From the NCBI RefSeq assembly GCF_008831285.2, contig NC_045142.1:20835354-20899353 (forward strand): 64,000 nucleotides of DNA, written 5' to 3'. Shown here piece by piece: positions 1-10,207 of the stretch. This DNA is from Nymphaea colorata (Eukaryota > Streptophyta > Magnoliopsida > Nymphaeales > Nymphaeaceae). The first letter of the stretch is position 1. Each line of letters starts with the position of its first letter. Below the pieces are notes generated by a model. It saw only the letters and a list, made by a program, of their open reading frames with translations, had not been told where the DNA came from and did not search any database. The position numbers and the translations under genes are program-made.

Positions 1-105
1 AAAAAATATTGTTCTTTCCACTTTGGTCTGTATTGCTAAAAATAATGTAGACCACAAAAATGCATGGGAGCCCCAACCCTATGATGTACACCTTGCCCCT
101 TCAAT
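1..105. repeat. Direct-repeat copy, cut by window start
   Basis: This stretch matches 9989-10095 almost base for base in the same orientation, with only scattered substitutions. The shared part starts at the A-rich run before 'tattgttctttccac' and ends at 'ccttgccc'. The left limit is unknown because the window begins inside it. I recognise no coding capacity. It is probably a fragment of a dispersed element. Confidence 0.75.
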
Positions 106-779
106 GGGGGCCCGAAATGCCACACTTTCCTTGACGAGGAACCGTTCTGATGCAACCGGAATGGGTTTCTCCTTCCATTAATGATGAAAAATAATATAAA
201 GAAAAAAAATCAACAGAAAAAACACAATTAAGAACTGGCCTCTAATTAAGCCTCATCACTCTCTTGCTCACTCAGCAAATTATTCATGATCAGGGTCAGC
301 ACTTTTCAGGATTTGTCTGACCCGAATCAGTGACCTTCAGTATCATTAATGTTGGCTTTTCTTTTGTTTTTTGTTTTTTTGACTTTGTCAACGACAAAGG
401 AGTTTCCAAAGGAGATAGCCTCCAAAGAGAAGTGATCTTTAACCACGGAATACCTTCTCACTAATGAGCCTACAAATGAACCCGAGTCACTCTCTTAGTT
501 CCTTGACACGAGAACTAAGAGCATGACGGTTTGTGATTAGAGCAACATGACAGTCTTTAGGAATCCTCTCTACAATAACAGAGACCATAATTATGATCAT
601 GTTTGAAAAGAGAAACCTTTGTACCACCAACCTGGTTTTCCTGATTGGGGAGGCATTAAACCATAGTAAACCAGCCACTTTATAAACATTTGCAACACAA
701 TGTGACCACTTCCAACCCCCACTCATCTTTACTCTGACAATGCCAAAAATGGCTGAAAATTAAGGTTTGCAGCTAGATA
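106..779. other. Unclassified spacer at the LINE 3' side
   Basis: I see no gene here. A T-rich run at about 356-388 could be the degenerate poly(A) tail of the minus-strand LINE next to it, which would put the LINE 3' end near 390. An 80-codon minus-strand frame at 487-726 has no recognisable domain and may be decayed LINE tail sequence. Confidence 0.35.
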
Positions 780-3700
780 TTTATCGCCTGTTTTACATAT
801 TGTCCTCATTCTTGTTTATAGAATACCTCACAACATGACTGTCAGACTTCCCTCTTAGCAATCTCAGCTAGCTTAACCACCTCTTTATGCACCACCTGAT
901 TTTTGAAACACCATAGCTTCCAGATTGTGATATTGAAGGAGGCAAGCCAACACCATCTGAATTCTTTACATGAGAACCTCTTCCTCCACCACCAGTTCCA
1001 GACAGAGAAAAAGTCTGAGGTATGGAATTTATCAACTCCAAACCATGAATAGATGCATCGCTAAATGTTCATAGCATTAGTATATGAGAAAATAAAGTGA
1101 GATAGATCTTCACAAGACCTCCACACAACTTAAAGACAGAAACAATGGAAGACCCTACATGTTGAAGTTTGGCATCAGCAGGTAGACGTTAATAACTACA
1201 AACAAACACAAACCAGTTAGCTCTAGGTAACACTTTTGCATTCTACAATCTACTGTGCCATGTAACTACCATTCCTTTAATTTTACGTGGTCCCAAACTT
1301 GGCTCCTGAGCTTTGCAGGTTTACGATTTTCTTTAGAACAAAGAAAATCTGCACTTTGCATAAGCCTAAGTTGAAGGCAATCTCCAATGCATTGCACATG
1401 TCACCATAGATTTAGCTCAATGTGGTGCTGTATTAGCATTTACTTAACCGAATTTTGAAGGAAAGGTTCTACTTCCCAAGCAGATGCAATGGAATCTGCT
1501 TCAGTAAAACATCCTCCGTAGAACTTAGCAAGCTCTCCATTCATTAAATTTCAAGTAACAGATTTAGATCCCGCCCAAGAGAAGAAATATTGTGAACCAT
1601 TTCCACATACCAAGTACTTTTCCTATTTAAATATTTTTTCATGCATAATGAGTCCCATATGCCCTGGTGAAAAACTATTGTACATCCTGGAAACAACCGA
1701 TTAGCTTCATTGACCTCTTTAAGTTTTCTAATGCCGAGCTCACCTTCCTATTTACGAAAAGCCAAGACATTCCAGGCAATTAAATGAGGCTTACCCCTTG
1801 CATCCGACTCTTCCTATTAAAAACTGCACATAATCTGTTCCATTTTTTTAATGACACCAAGAGGGCACTTGAACACCAACATCCAGTAAATACGAAGTGC
1901 TTCTAATACTGATTTGATCAAGTAGATCCTACTGCATAGGAAAGTTGCATGCTTATTCATAAACTAAGTTTACTCTGTATTTTTAAAAGAATAAGAACCA
2001 TACCAACATTCTCAAATTTGTTGGCTTGGATGGGAGACCCAAATATCGAGTAGGAAACTGTCCTAGGCTCTCACCGAACTGTTTACAAATACTTGCAATC
2101 TTGCTTTGGCCCATATTGAAAAAGTAGAATGCTGATTTTTCAAGGTTAATCATCATTCCAGCATAGAGTTCAAACAGGAAAAAAAATTGTAGATAAAGAA
2201 AGCCATTCTTGAAGGCTTTTAAGAAAATCAAGATGTCATCAGCATACATTGTAAAAAAAACTCCTTCTATGCCTCTTCCAATATGCAGTACTTCAATCAT
2301 TCTTCTTTGAATTGTAGCTTGCAATCTACGTGAAAAGATTTTCATGACAATGAGGAATAAAAACGAAGATAAAGGTATCCTTATTGCAGACCATGAGAAG
2401 ATCCAAAGTATTCACCTTGATGGTCATTAATCACAAGAGCACAAAAATCATTTGTCACTACTGTCATTACTTTTTAAGTCCAAATAGGATGAAGTCCTAA
2501 ATGCAAGATGGCAGCTTGTAAGAAAGTCCAATTGACCCTGTCATATGCTTTTGATAGGTCTATCTTCAACATACGCTAGTTGATCTAGCTTTAGACATTG
2601 TGTATACCATCTCAAGCACAAGAAGAAGACATTGATGGACGTTTCTATCTTTCAAAAAACCACCATGCATGTTGGAAATGACCCACTTTAGTGCCTTCTT
2701 CATTCTTGAAACCATGATTCTGAAAATAAATGTCAGTACACTATTCTCAAGAACAATATGTCTGAAATTTGAAATGTGCACAGCTGAATCAAATTGAAGA
2801 ATTATGATTATATGACTTCTCCCTAGTTTCTTAACAAGCTTTCCTTTCTAAAAAAAAAAACTCTCTAGTGGCAACTGTGATATTAGTCCTTAACGTGTCC
2901 TGACTTTTTTGAAGGAACGATTTCAGAAACCCATTCAGAGCTGGTGCACTATTGGAGTTGGCACCCATAACAGCTATTGCACTTCCTCACCTGAAATGGG
3001 ACTTAACAATGTTAAGTTTTCTTTTATAAATACGCAGTGACCAACAGCAAGCTGATCCATAATCATTCTTGTTGAGTTGTCACGGGTAGAAAATCTTTAA
3101 AAATGAGAAGTACATGCTGAAAGAATTGGATCCTCCTCATAAAACTCCCCATCATCTGTCTTCATGTGCAAGAGTCTTTTTTTTTTACCTTTCTTGAACA
3201 TAGCATGAAAACATTTGCTGTTATTATCCCCCTTTTTTAGCCATGATACCCTTACTTTCTTTTTCTAGTACATTTCTTCATCTCAAAGAGCATCCGCAAG
3301 AAAACATCTAATATGATTTTCAGAAGTGGACCAATTATGAGATTCAATATCTTGCCTCTTATAAATTTCAATAAGATCCATTTGAAGTACGTTAATTCTG
3401 GTATCAACTTTCTTGGTTCTATACTTACTCCAATTACTTAGGCATGGTCGTACTCTATTCTGTTTTGTGAGAAGTTTAAGCACTGCGCATCCTCTACACT
3501 ACACTCTCCATCCTCTACAACTGGGTTGACACTCTCAATAAAGGAACTATTTAAATCTTTGTCTTCTCTTGCATGCGGTTTTAAAGATATTTAATTTGCA
3601 TGCAAAAGAGAAGTGCTGAGTGGTCTAAAGAACTTCTTGGTTCTACCAAAAGCTGCCCACAATTTTCAACTTGCTCAAAAATCTATCTAATTTGCTTTGA

Positions 3701-4330
3701 ACCAGTGCTGTCAGGGTGCAGAGATTGGTTCAAGTGAATGCTCTGTTTCTGTCCACAATCTCTCTTAGTCAAACATCTTGAATGAATCCATTGAATGCTA
3801 AACAAGCTTGTCTAGCAGGGGCAGGCCCATTTTTCAGACTCCTTATAAGTTAAATTAAAATCTTTCATTTTAATACTAACATTTGTTTATTGGCAATAAT
3901 AATAAATAACATAACCAATTGGTCTTTGCAAATTCTAAAGTGAGGGTGAAGATACACCCCTATTGTATCAAAGTTGAGATTGAAAGCTTTATGAATAAAT
4001 AAACAATCCATCCAAAATTTAGTAAATTTGCAACTAGTCAATCTAAAATCAGCCTGTCTCTAACTACACACAATTATGGCCCCATTAAGATTCACATCAA
4101 TATTAGATTAAAAAAAAACTCCTCGTAGTGATTGCAAAAGGATTTGAAGTTGTCCGCATTCAACATGATATCGAAACATGAAAATGATCTCAAGTTGATG
4201 AGATATCACCTAATTGCCAAAATCTTTCTAGGTTGTTACAGTAGCAAGGCCTGTAACATTCCAACTATAAACTTCATTTGATGGCAATTGGCAACTCATT
4301 TTAGGCTCTTTTTCCTACAGGAGAACATTC
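780..4330 (-). pseudogene. Degenerate non-LTR retrotransposon (LINE, plant L1-type)
   Basis: Reading the minus strand from 4330 down, fragments appear in the order of a plant L1 ORF2. First comes an endonuclease start with SWNVTGL near 4270. A linker follows with SWLKKGDNNSKCFHAM near 3230, then reverse transcriptase (see separate entry), then a C-terminal region with EGELGIRKLKEVNEANRLF near 1740. Last is a tail resembling the zinc-finger-like zf-RVT domain, with WWWRKRFS and KEFRWCWLASFNITIWKLWCF near 900-1000. Many stops and frameshifts break the frame, so it is a dead copy. The 5' and 3' limits are estimates; no ORF1 or target-site duplication was identified. Confidence 0.85.
1983..2790 (-). 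pseudogene. LINE reverse transcriptase core
   Basis: Three frame-broken pieces give the RT motifs in order. At 2781-2566 there is a region like 'RPISL...RMK..L...I....AFLKDRN', the fingers part. At about 2565-2470 the minus strand reads [17 protein letters not shown], which contains the first catalytic Asp region. At 2345-1983 it reads YADDILIF, the YxDD catalytic box, followed by INLEKSAFYF and PTRYLGLP, which are typical of plant LINEs. The YADD box is intact, but the frame changes between pieces show the enzyme cannot be made. Confidence 0.9.
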
Positions 4331-4569
4331 TCTTTGTTATGGAAATCCTCTGCTCCTTGGATATCCATGTCAGGATCATGTTGCGCCAACTTCCTTTCAT
4401 TCAGGCCAGAACTTTATATAGCCTTAAAAAATGTTGTCCCACAACTCTATCTTGTGAAAAGTAACAAAAATTGATTGAAACTTGTGTCCAGCTATCTAAG
4501 GGTCCTTTCAAGATTCAATTCCTACGATTATTCTCTTTGTTTTCATGTTTAATTGAGTTGAGGAGGACT
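4331..4569. other. Short spacer between LINE and inverted arm
   Basis: No gene or clear repeat is recognised here. Homology to the 23.4-26.0 kb region starts at about 4570. Confidence 0.4.
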
Positions 4570-4792
4570 ATCTGGTTAACTTGTGAAATGTGTTGGGGTC
4601 TGCTAAACAGGTGAAACTGCCGACAAGCGTTCACATCCTGCAATCAAACCTGGTTGAAATGTTTTGGAAAACTTCTGCCTGTATAACAAGACAAAAATTT
4701 TAGAAAAAAAAGTTCGCCGTATGTCCAACTATTTCTTCTCAAATCCCACCATACAACCTATATACTTAAATCTATGAGAGAATAGGCTGGCA

Positions 4793-5291
4793 GGCAGTTG
4801 TTTCATGTTATCGAAGCAGCAACTTCATGTGCTATAAAAAGAAGACATTGATACATCTATATATAGAGAGTTTCTCATGCAGCTTTACATATAGTTTGAA
4901 GGTGCACAGACAGCAACATGGTTGGGATATGGTGGATCAATCATGACAGACTCGGGTACCACTCTGACTATCTTGCCAAAGATGTGTATGATCAAGTGGC
5001 AAACACGGTGGCTACTGTCACAAAGCATAAACGCTTCTGTCATCCTAACCAAGATTATTTGTGTTATAATGCAGAGAATAAATGTGAACCATATTAAGGA
5101 TTGCTGGAAATGTCCTTTCAATCCACCAACGCAGACTTGAAGCTGCCACCTTCAAATATCTTTGGATGTATAGAAGTGTGACAGCTAGCTTAGTCATTTT
5201 TGGGAATGTTTTCCAGCAGAACATGCATGTGAAATATGATTTGGGGAAGGGGCCGCTTTCTTTTGCACCAATTGAATGTACTCAGGGCTAA
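4793..5291 (+). pseudogene. Truncated nepenthesin/CDR1-type aspartic protease copy
   Basis: Residues matching the pre-catalytic region (4793-4897) are fused directly to the C-terminal lobe (4898-5291). The region with the first catalytic Asp is missing. The second catalytic motif DSGT is present (near 4948), followed by KDVYDQVANTV, LPPSNIFG and a final stop at 5289-5291 aligned with the stop of the 14521 gene. A frameshift lies just after DSGTTLT and stops interrupt the C-terminal part. The family are secreted pepsin-like proteases of about 440 residues; this copy cannot be active. Confidence 0.85.
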
Positions 5292-5299
5292 AGGTATAT

Positions 5300-5303
<4 letters not shown>

Positions 5304-5347
<44 letters not shown>
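5304..5347. repeat. (AC)n/(TA)n compound microsatellite
   Basis: An AC run (5304-5330) passes into a TA run (5331-5347). It sits about 12 bases after the protease stop codon. The duplicate arm on the minus strand near 24690 lacks it. Confidence 0.95.
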
Positions 5348-5905
5348 GTATATATGTCTTTTGTGATGATCTACGTGGTTCTCTGTACTAGCCTACAATT
5401 GGCAGCATTGGACGCTGCTTATGTTTTATGTCCTGATTGTCATGTGGTTGATGGTGTTATTTTTTCATGTTGAATAAATATATGTATCTTGTTTTAAAGA
5501 TGTTTTCCCCTCTGTTTAAGTTTAAAGCTGAACTTAGATATGTCTGAGTGAGTATGAACACTAACTATGGCTTTAACTTGACAGTCGCTAATACTGGCAA
5601 TTCTGTTGCTAATAAGTAATCGCGACGGTCAGTCCCATTGCCCAAACGATTACCGATGAAAATGGCCATCATGTCTTAGTTGGGTTTGTTGCGACATTAG
5701 TTGCTTTAAGTTAGCATAATGGCCACGGAATTTGCCTACACCTTATTGTAACTTTGATGATGGAATTTTCGGTCCCATAACACAATGTGTTCTGTGACGG
5801 TTATATAAGTCGCTTAACTTCACAATGTTTTTTAACTTTGCAACTAACAATGCTAACCCTCCATCAACAATGATGGATATTGTAGCTTGCACAGTGTACT
5901 GGCTA

Positions 5906-6058
5906 GCGACATATTTTTGAGTCCCTTACACATGTTTGGAATGGATTTAGTACACAGCGACATATTCTTGAGTCACTGACAAATGTATGGGGCGGATTTA
6001 GTACACAGTGACATATTTTCAAGTTGCTGACACATGTTTGGAACAGATTTTGGGATCA
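5906..6058 (+). repeat. 51-bp tandem repeat, three units
   Basis: Units beginning gcgacata or gtgacata start at 5906, 5957 and 6008, giving a period of exactly 51 bp. Each unit runs through 'gagt..ctgacacatgttt', 'ggatttagtacaca'. The same array is present on the minus strand of the partner arm (about 23968-24125). The flanking sequence is rich in gcgac and tcgct words, as in subterminal regions of some DNA transposons, but no terminal inverted repeat was confirmed. Confidence 0.85.
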
Positions 6059-6567
6059 CTGAAGAATATCAAAAGAGTGCATGTGTAGCTAAAATTCGGA
6101 ACATATAGTACCTGCTCAGCGTTTAATTCATTAGAACATTAATTTTTTTGTTAATTGAAATGCAGTTACGTTTCTTGAAATAAGAATATGGTGCTTTTAT
6201 GTATTTTTTTTAAAAAAGCAGAATATTATACTTAACAAGTTCCATGTAAGAGAATTGAAAAGTCTCAGCGCAGGTTACACAAAAGACTTTACCTCCAGAA
6301 AGTTGTAAGCTTCAATAGTCTTATATGTACTCTTTTTCATAAGGCCAAACAAAGAGATCATTGTACTCCGAGAAGAGTAGCATAACTGGTCGAGTTAAGA
6401 GTTTGCTGAGAGTCAGGTAGTCAGTTCCAAAACCATGAGCATTATTCTCATGAACCATAAAGGTTGGCAGGAGCTACTCCAAACTGAAGGGAGTGACAGT
6501 AAATTCACCTGGTTTTGATGTTTCTCTAGACGCTGGGGTAAAGCGGACGAGTAGAGCTTCTGCCCCT

Positions 6568-6693
6568 CATGCATGCAGGTGGCAGGTTCACTCCCGCTCA
6601 CCCATAACAAAGAAGGGTTTTCTCCACAAGCAAAAGGTCCACTAAAATGTCATGCATGCAGGTGGCAGGTTCACTCCCGCTCACCCATAACAA
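6568..6693. repeat. 43-bp direct repeat pair, 83 bp apart
   Basis: The 43-bp segment starting catgcatgcaggtggcagg occurs at 6568-6610 and again at 6651-6693. The partner arm has the segment only once (about 23405-23460). The second copy lies exactly at the end of the inverted-arm homology, so it probably arose at the junction. Confidence 0.9.
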
Positions 6694-6699
6694 CTATAC

Positions 6700-6964
6700 T
6701 ACTTAGTATAGTTGTTGAAACACATAGTTGCTGTTTGAGACATGGTGCATTTGCAAAGAGCTGCCTCTCTTTAATGTAACAATATATATTCTCATGATTT
6801 GATTTGTAAACTACTTTGCTTCTAATACATTAAGACTGTAACAGTTTGAATTTCTGAATTTCCTCCTTTTTTTTGTAGTTTCATCAGTATCAAATCAATT
6901 TTAGTCGGAACTTGCATTTTGTCCCTTGATGGCATGAAGCTGGTTTTGACTTAGTTGATCATGA
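6700..6964 (+). repeat. Inverted repeat partner of 11949-12213
   Basis: About 265 bp match the reverse complement of 11949-12213 with few differences. The match runs from 'tagtatagttgttgaaac' through 'ttgacttagttgatcatg'. It contains an A/T-rich 'atatatattctcatg' stretch and ends abruptly at 6964. The function is unknown; it may be part of an LTR or leader of a mobile element. Confidence 0.85.
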
Positions 6965-7549
6965 GTTAATTTCTCTTCTAAAGAACATCGGAGTCATCTC
7001 ATCAGATCTGAACTAGTTATGGTCCAATCAGGCACTGCAGATGTGGATGTCAGCAAGGAGCGGGGAGTTAATCAAGATCTAGACTCGATGGGCATGATTG
7101 ATTCACAGAAGCTTGTCCTTTCTAAGGTGCATGCTAGATTAGTTTCTTCCTCTTGTAGAAGCTTGTCCTATCGATTGAGGCTGGTTGGCTTCTTTGTGCT
7201 GAAAACTGATCTATTCTTTGATCTTGGATCTTGTAGGCAGAAGTTGATGTGGAAATCAAGAAGCTTACTGCCCACCCAATATTGTTGAAGGAAACCCATG
7301 CTTGGATTACATCAAATACATCATTTTTCCATGGCTGGGAAGTTTGAAGTAGAATGGAAGGAATGGTGGAAACAAGTAAATTTTAATGATTCTTTCTTTT
7401 ATAAATGCATTCTTAATTCAGACTTGATAGGCATGTCTAATCTGAACCTGTCGTTATCCACGTAAATTTTCAAATTTGCATTGATTGTCAAGTTTTCACA
7501 ACTTGGGCACGTCATCGGATAAAAGCTGGGAATGACCAGTCCATGCACT
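6965..7549. other. Unclassified stretch with a 90-codon frame
   Basis: A plus-strand frame at 7019-7288 encodes a hydrophilic start (MVQSGTADVDVSKERGVNQD) followed by a less gene-like tail. I do not recognise a family, and no homologous copy elsewhere in the window supports it. It could be a captured exon piece. Nothing else stands out. Confidence 0.3.
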
Positions 7550-7893
7550 TCTAAAATGGCAGCAGGTAATCTGAGGCTAGCGAAACGTTTTTGGCAACAC
7601 TGCAAAGGGCAAGGACCAGTATTGGTCTTTTGCGAGTTGGCAATAAACTTATTTGCAACGACAAAAGGCGTTGCCAATAGCTTGTCTTTATTGTTGGGTT
7701 GTACTTGTTTCACCGGGGACCAGATCAGGTCGAAACTCCCCCCTACCCGACCTTAAATCAATCATTTTTAATATACGTGGATTTAAGATCCATGCTACAT
7801 AAATCTTTAGTTTGTTTAAGCTGAGGATCTTTTAAAGCTTACCTTTGAATGCTACATTGAACTATCAAACACAACTTAAAGTACAAAGGAGGA

Positions 7894-8088
7894 TCAAATC
7901 AATCTCTCAAACCATCCAGACATAAGTACACCACCACAATTTTCTTTGCCTCTTTCGATGCAAACTCTGCTGGGAGTTAGGCTGCCGTCCCTTTTAGTAG
8001 AAAGAATAAGTAATGAATCAACATCAAAGAGTAACTTTGTCAATATTATTTGAACATCCCCTTCCTGACGATCGGGGTGCTCACGCAC
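7894..8088 (-). pseudogene. Short R1-borne frame, family unknown
   Basis: The frame encodes about 64 residues including EGDVQIILTKLLFDVDSLL and TKRDGSLTPSRVCIE. The copy at 32396-32605 reads the same for more than 50 residues. Substitutions between the copies change amino acids about as often as not (I/V, L/S, RG/SD, G/S against three silent changes), and a C-run length difference alters the start. That argues against selection on the protein. It is probably a captured exon; I cannot name the source. Confidence 0.5.
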
Positions 8089-8891
8089 TATTTTCTTTGT
8101 CTTTATATGTTTTTTTGTATCAATATTCTATTGATAATGATTTTGTTTTTTTCAACTTCAGCAGTACATTATAATAACCTCTGTACATGTTTGCAAAATA
8201 ATATACCTTGTTATTTTTTTGAAATTTATATCTATCAGTTTGATATAATTTTATGAAAATGTTTTTGACGATTAATTTGCAGGGCCGGGGAGAAGAAAAT
8301 GTGGATGAAGTTGGTGTTATCACTATCAAAGCTAGAGGTAGCTAGATGACAAAATCATGAAATGTATGATAATTTATTGATATAATTCTTTTTCTAAATC
8401 TTAAACGAAAAAAATATGGTATCAATTAAACATTGGCATTACTTGGGTCAAATGACGGACAAATTAATAAAGTGCTTATTTGGTAATTAATGATAGTTGT
8501 GCCCAATAGCATTCGGCCAACCTTGTATTTTGTGTTAAGACAGAACCAATTAAAATTAAAATATAGAGATCTTCCCTAGTGACAGAGCCTATTCTGTATA
8601 AGGTCACCCACAATTGCAGGTTCATTCAAATTCAACTGCATCATCTAGTGTGATGGTAAGCCCCATGGTGGAGCTACATGATGGCTGGTGCCGCACAAAC
8701 TTTAGTTATGTTCATGCTAATAACTCCATACGTTTCAGGCAGCTACTTCTGCAGTAGAGTGGTTATTTTGTTATTTTGTATAATTAAAAACTGCTTTCAA
8801 AAGACCATGCTCAAACAACTGGTCAATGCAAATGCACTGTGATTGTTTTTATCCACACAAAACAAAAAAATTGCTGATTTCAATTCCTTTA

Positions 8892-8917
8892 CATATATAT
8901 ATATATATATGTATATA

Positions 8918-8996
<79 letters not shown>
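8892..8996. repeat. TA-rich microsatellite inside R1
   Basis: A long (TA)n run is interrupted by a GTGTGTG segment. It lies at the same position as the pure TA tract at 31549-31663 in the other full R1 copy, so it predates the split of the copies. Confidence 0.95.
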
Positions 8997-8999
<3 letters not shown>

Positions 9000-9600
9000 C
9001 ATAGGTTGTAAGTTTTAGTTACCAGAAATTAATTGTATCGGTTCGCCATAATTGGATGCAAGGGCCAGATAAAGGAGAAAAATTCCGCAGACTTTTCTTT
9101 GAATCCCAGGAATGACTTTTCTTAAACGACGATGACATGCTTTCAGTTTCCAGTCGACCTGGTTGGATCGAGAGCAATGTGCTATACTAGTGCACGGATG
9201 GAACTTGGAAGCACTATGTATGCCAGTTGAAGGACATTTGACTCTACTCACATGGGCATGGGCATTATGGAAAGCCGGATCTAAAATTAGTGTCTTATAT
9301 GGTCTTATGCATGAAAAATTATGCGTATGGGTGCTTAATAACCAAAATAACATGTCTAAGTAAAAAAAAAAAAGACCTTTAGAAGGACAAAAAGGGTTTG
9401 TGAAAGAGTAAATATTCCAAAATATACACTTCTTTATAAAAACAAAAAACAAAAATACTCCAACCCTACACCGACCTACACAATCCAATATCATTGGACT
9501 TGCGTAGGGGTGTAAAAAGGGAGACCCAGGCAATTGCCGAAAAGAACTCATGGGACTAGGAATAAGATTATTAAATAAAATATAGAACTCCGCATGCCAG

Positions 9601-10207
9601 TCCGATAACAAACTGGTACGATTCAAATAGGTTGATCTGAAACAATTTTCACAGATAAAATGAAAAAAAAAATTATAAAATAGATGACAAGAAAGCACCA
9701 AATTACAAATTAAGAACAGCAAAGAAACGACAATAGAAGCAAAAAAGAGGAGTGAGAAAGACAAAGGATGTCTAGATGGCTATGAGCTAACAACAACCAA
9801 AAGGTCGACCCCTCTTCTGAAGATTAAAATGAATATATATATATATATTGTTTATTTAATATATATTTATCGGTATTTATAATTTTATTTATCAATAGGA
9901 ACCTTATTTTCCTAAGGAGTATGTTAACTTGTCAACCTTCTTCCTTCAACTATTCATTGAGGTTCTTCGTTCTTGAAAACAGTAATATTCAAAAAAATAT
10001 TGTTCTTTCCACTTTTGTCTGTTTTGCTAAAAATAATGTAGACCACAAAAATGCATGGAAGCCCCAACCCTGTGATGTATACCTTGCCCGTTCACCGAGG
10101 AGCGTGCTGCTTAGCTGTTTGTGAAAGAATATATATAATGTGGTACTATGTTCATAATATAGCTATATGAAGCACACTATGACACCCTTGTGCTGGAATT
10201 GTCGGTA
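9601..10207. repeat. AT-rich spacer with direct-repeat copy 9989-10095
   Basis: No gene is seen. The segment 9989-10095 is the second copy of the sequence at 1-105, same orientation. Upstream of it is TA-rich sequence (9834-9870). Confidence 0.7.

Larger units (their letters stand above)
4570..6657 (+). repeat. Inverted duplication arm 1 (partner 23371-26020)
   Basis: The plus strand here matches the minus strand of 26020 down to 23371. It includes the protease remnant, its downstream sequence, a 51-bp tandem repeat and a terminal part with GGCAGGTTCACTCCC. This arm is shorter, mainly because about 0.6 kb of protease sequence is deleted at about 4897. Homology ends just after 'aaaatgtcatgcat' at 6657. 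The arms are about 17 kb apart and clearly diverged, so the duplication is not recent. Confidence 0.85.
7550..9600 (-). repeat. Dispersed repeat R1, copy i
   Basis: This matches 30950-32929 in inverted orientation over nearly its whole length, and parts of 16895-18720 and 21500-22710. Shared landmarks are a gcaacg/cgttgcc-rich end (7560-7680), a short frame at 7894-8088, a long TA tract, and a segment reading 'ccaactggcatagtgcttcc' style text near 9220. The class of element is unknown: I find no transposase, reverse transcriptase or clear terminal repeat. The frame-like segment suggests that R1 carries a captured gene piece. Confidence 0.8.

Noticed and set aside
4885-5140. Minus- and plus-strand frames over the protease remnant at 4885-5140
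   Set aside because: The minus-strand frame is a shadow. The plus frame is out of register with the protease after DSGTTLT, so only the pseudogene is reported.
5559-5660. CACTAAC start as possible CACTA transposon end
   Set aside because: The partner arm has CATTAAC at the same place, the position is not at a homology edge, and no inverted partner end was found.
9015-9764. 249-codon minus-strand frame, the longest single frame outside the protease gene
   Set aside because: Most of it lies inside R1 copy i. The homologous stretch of copy iv (30950-31500) is not open in that frame, the composition is Phe/Leu/Ser-rich as in random T-rich DNA, and no domain is visible.
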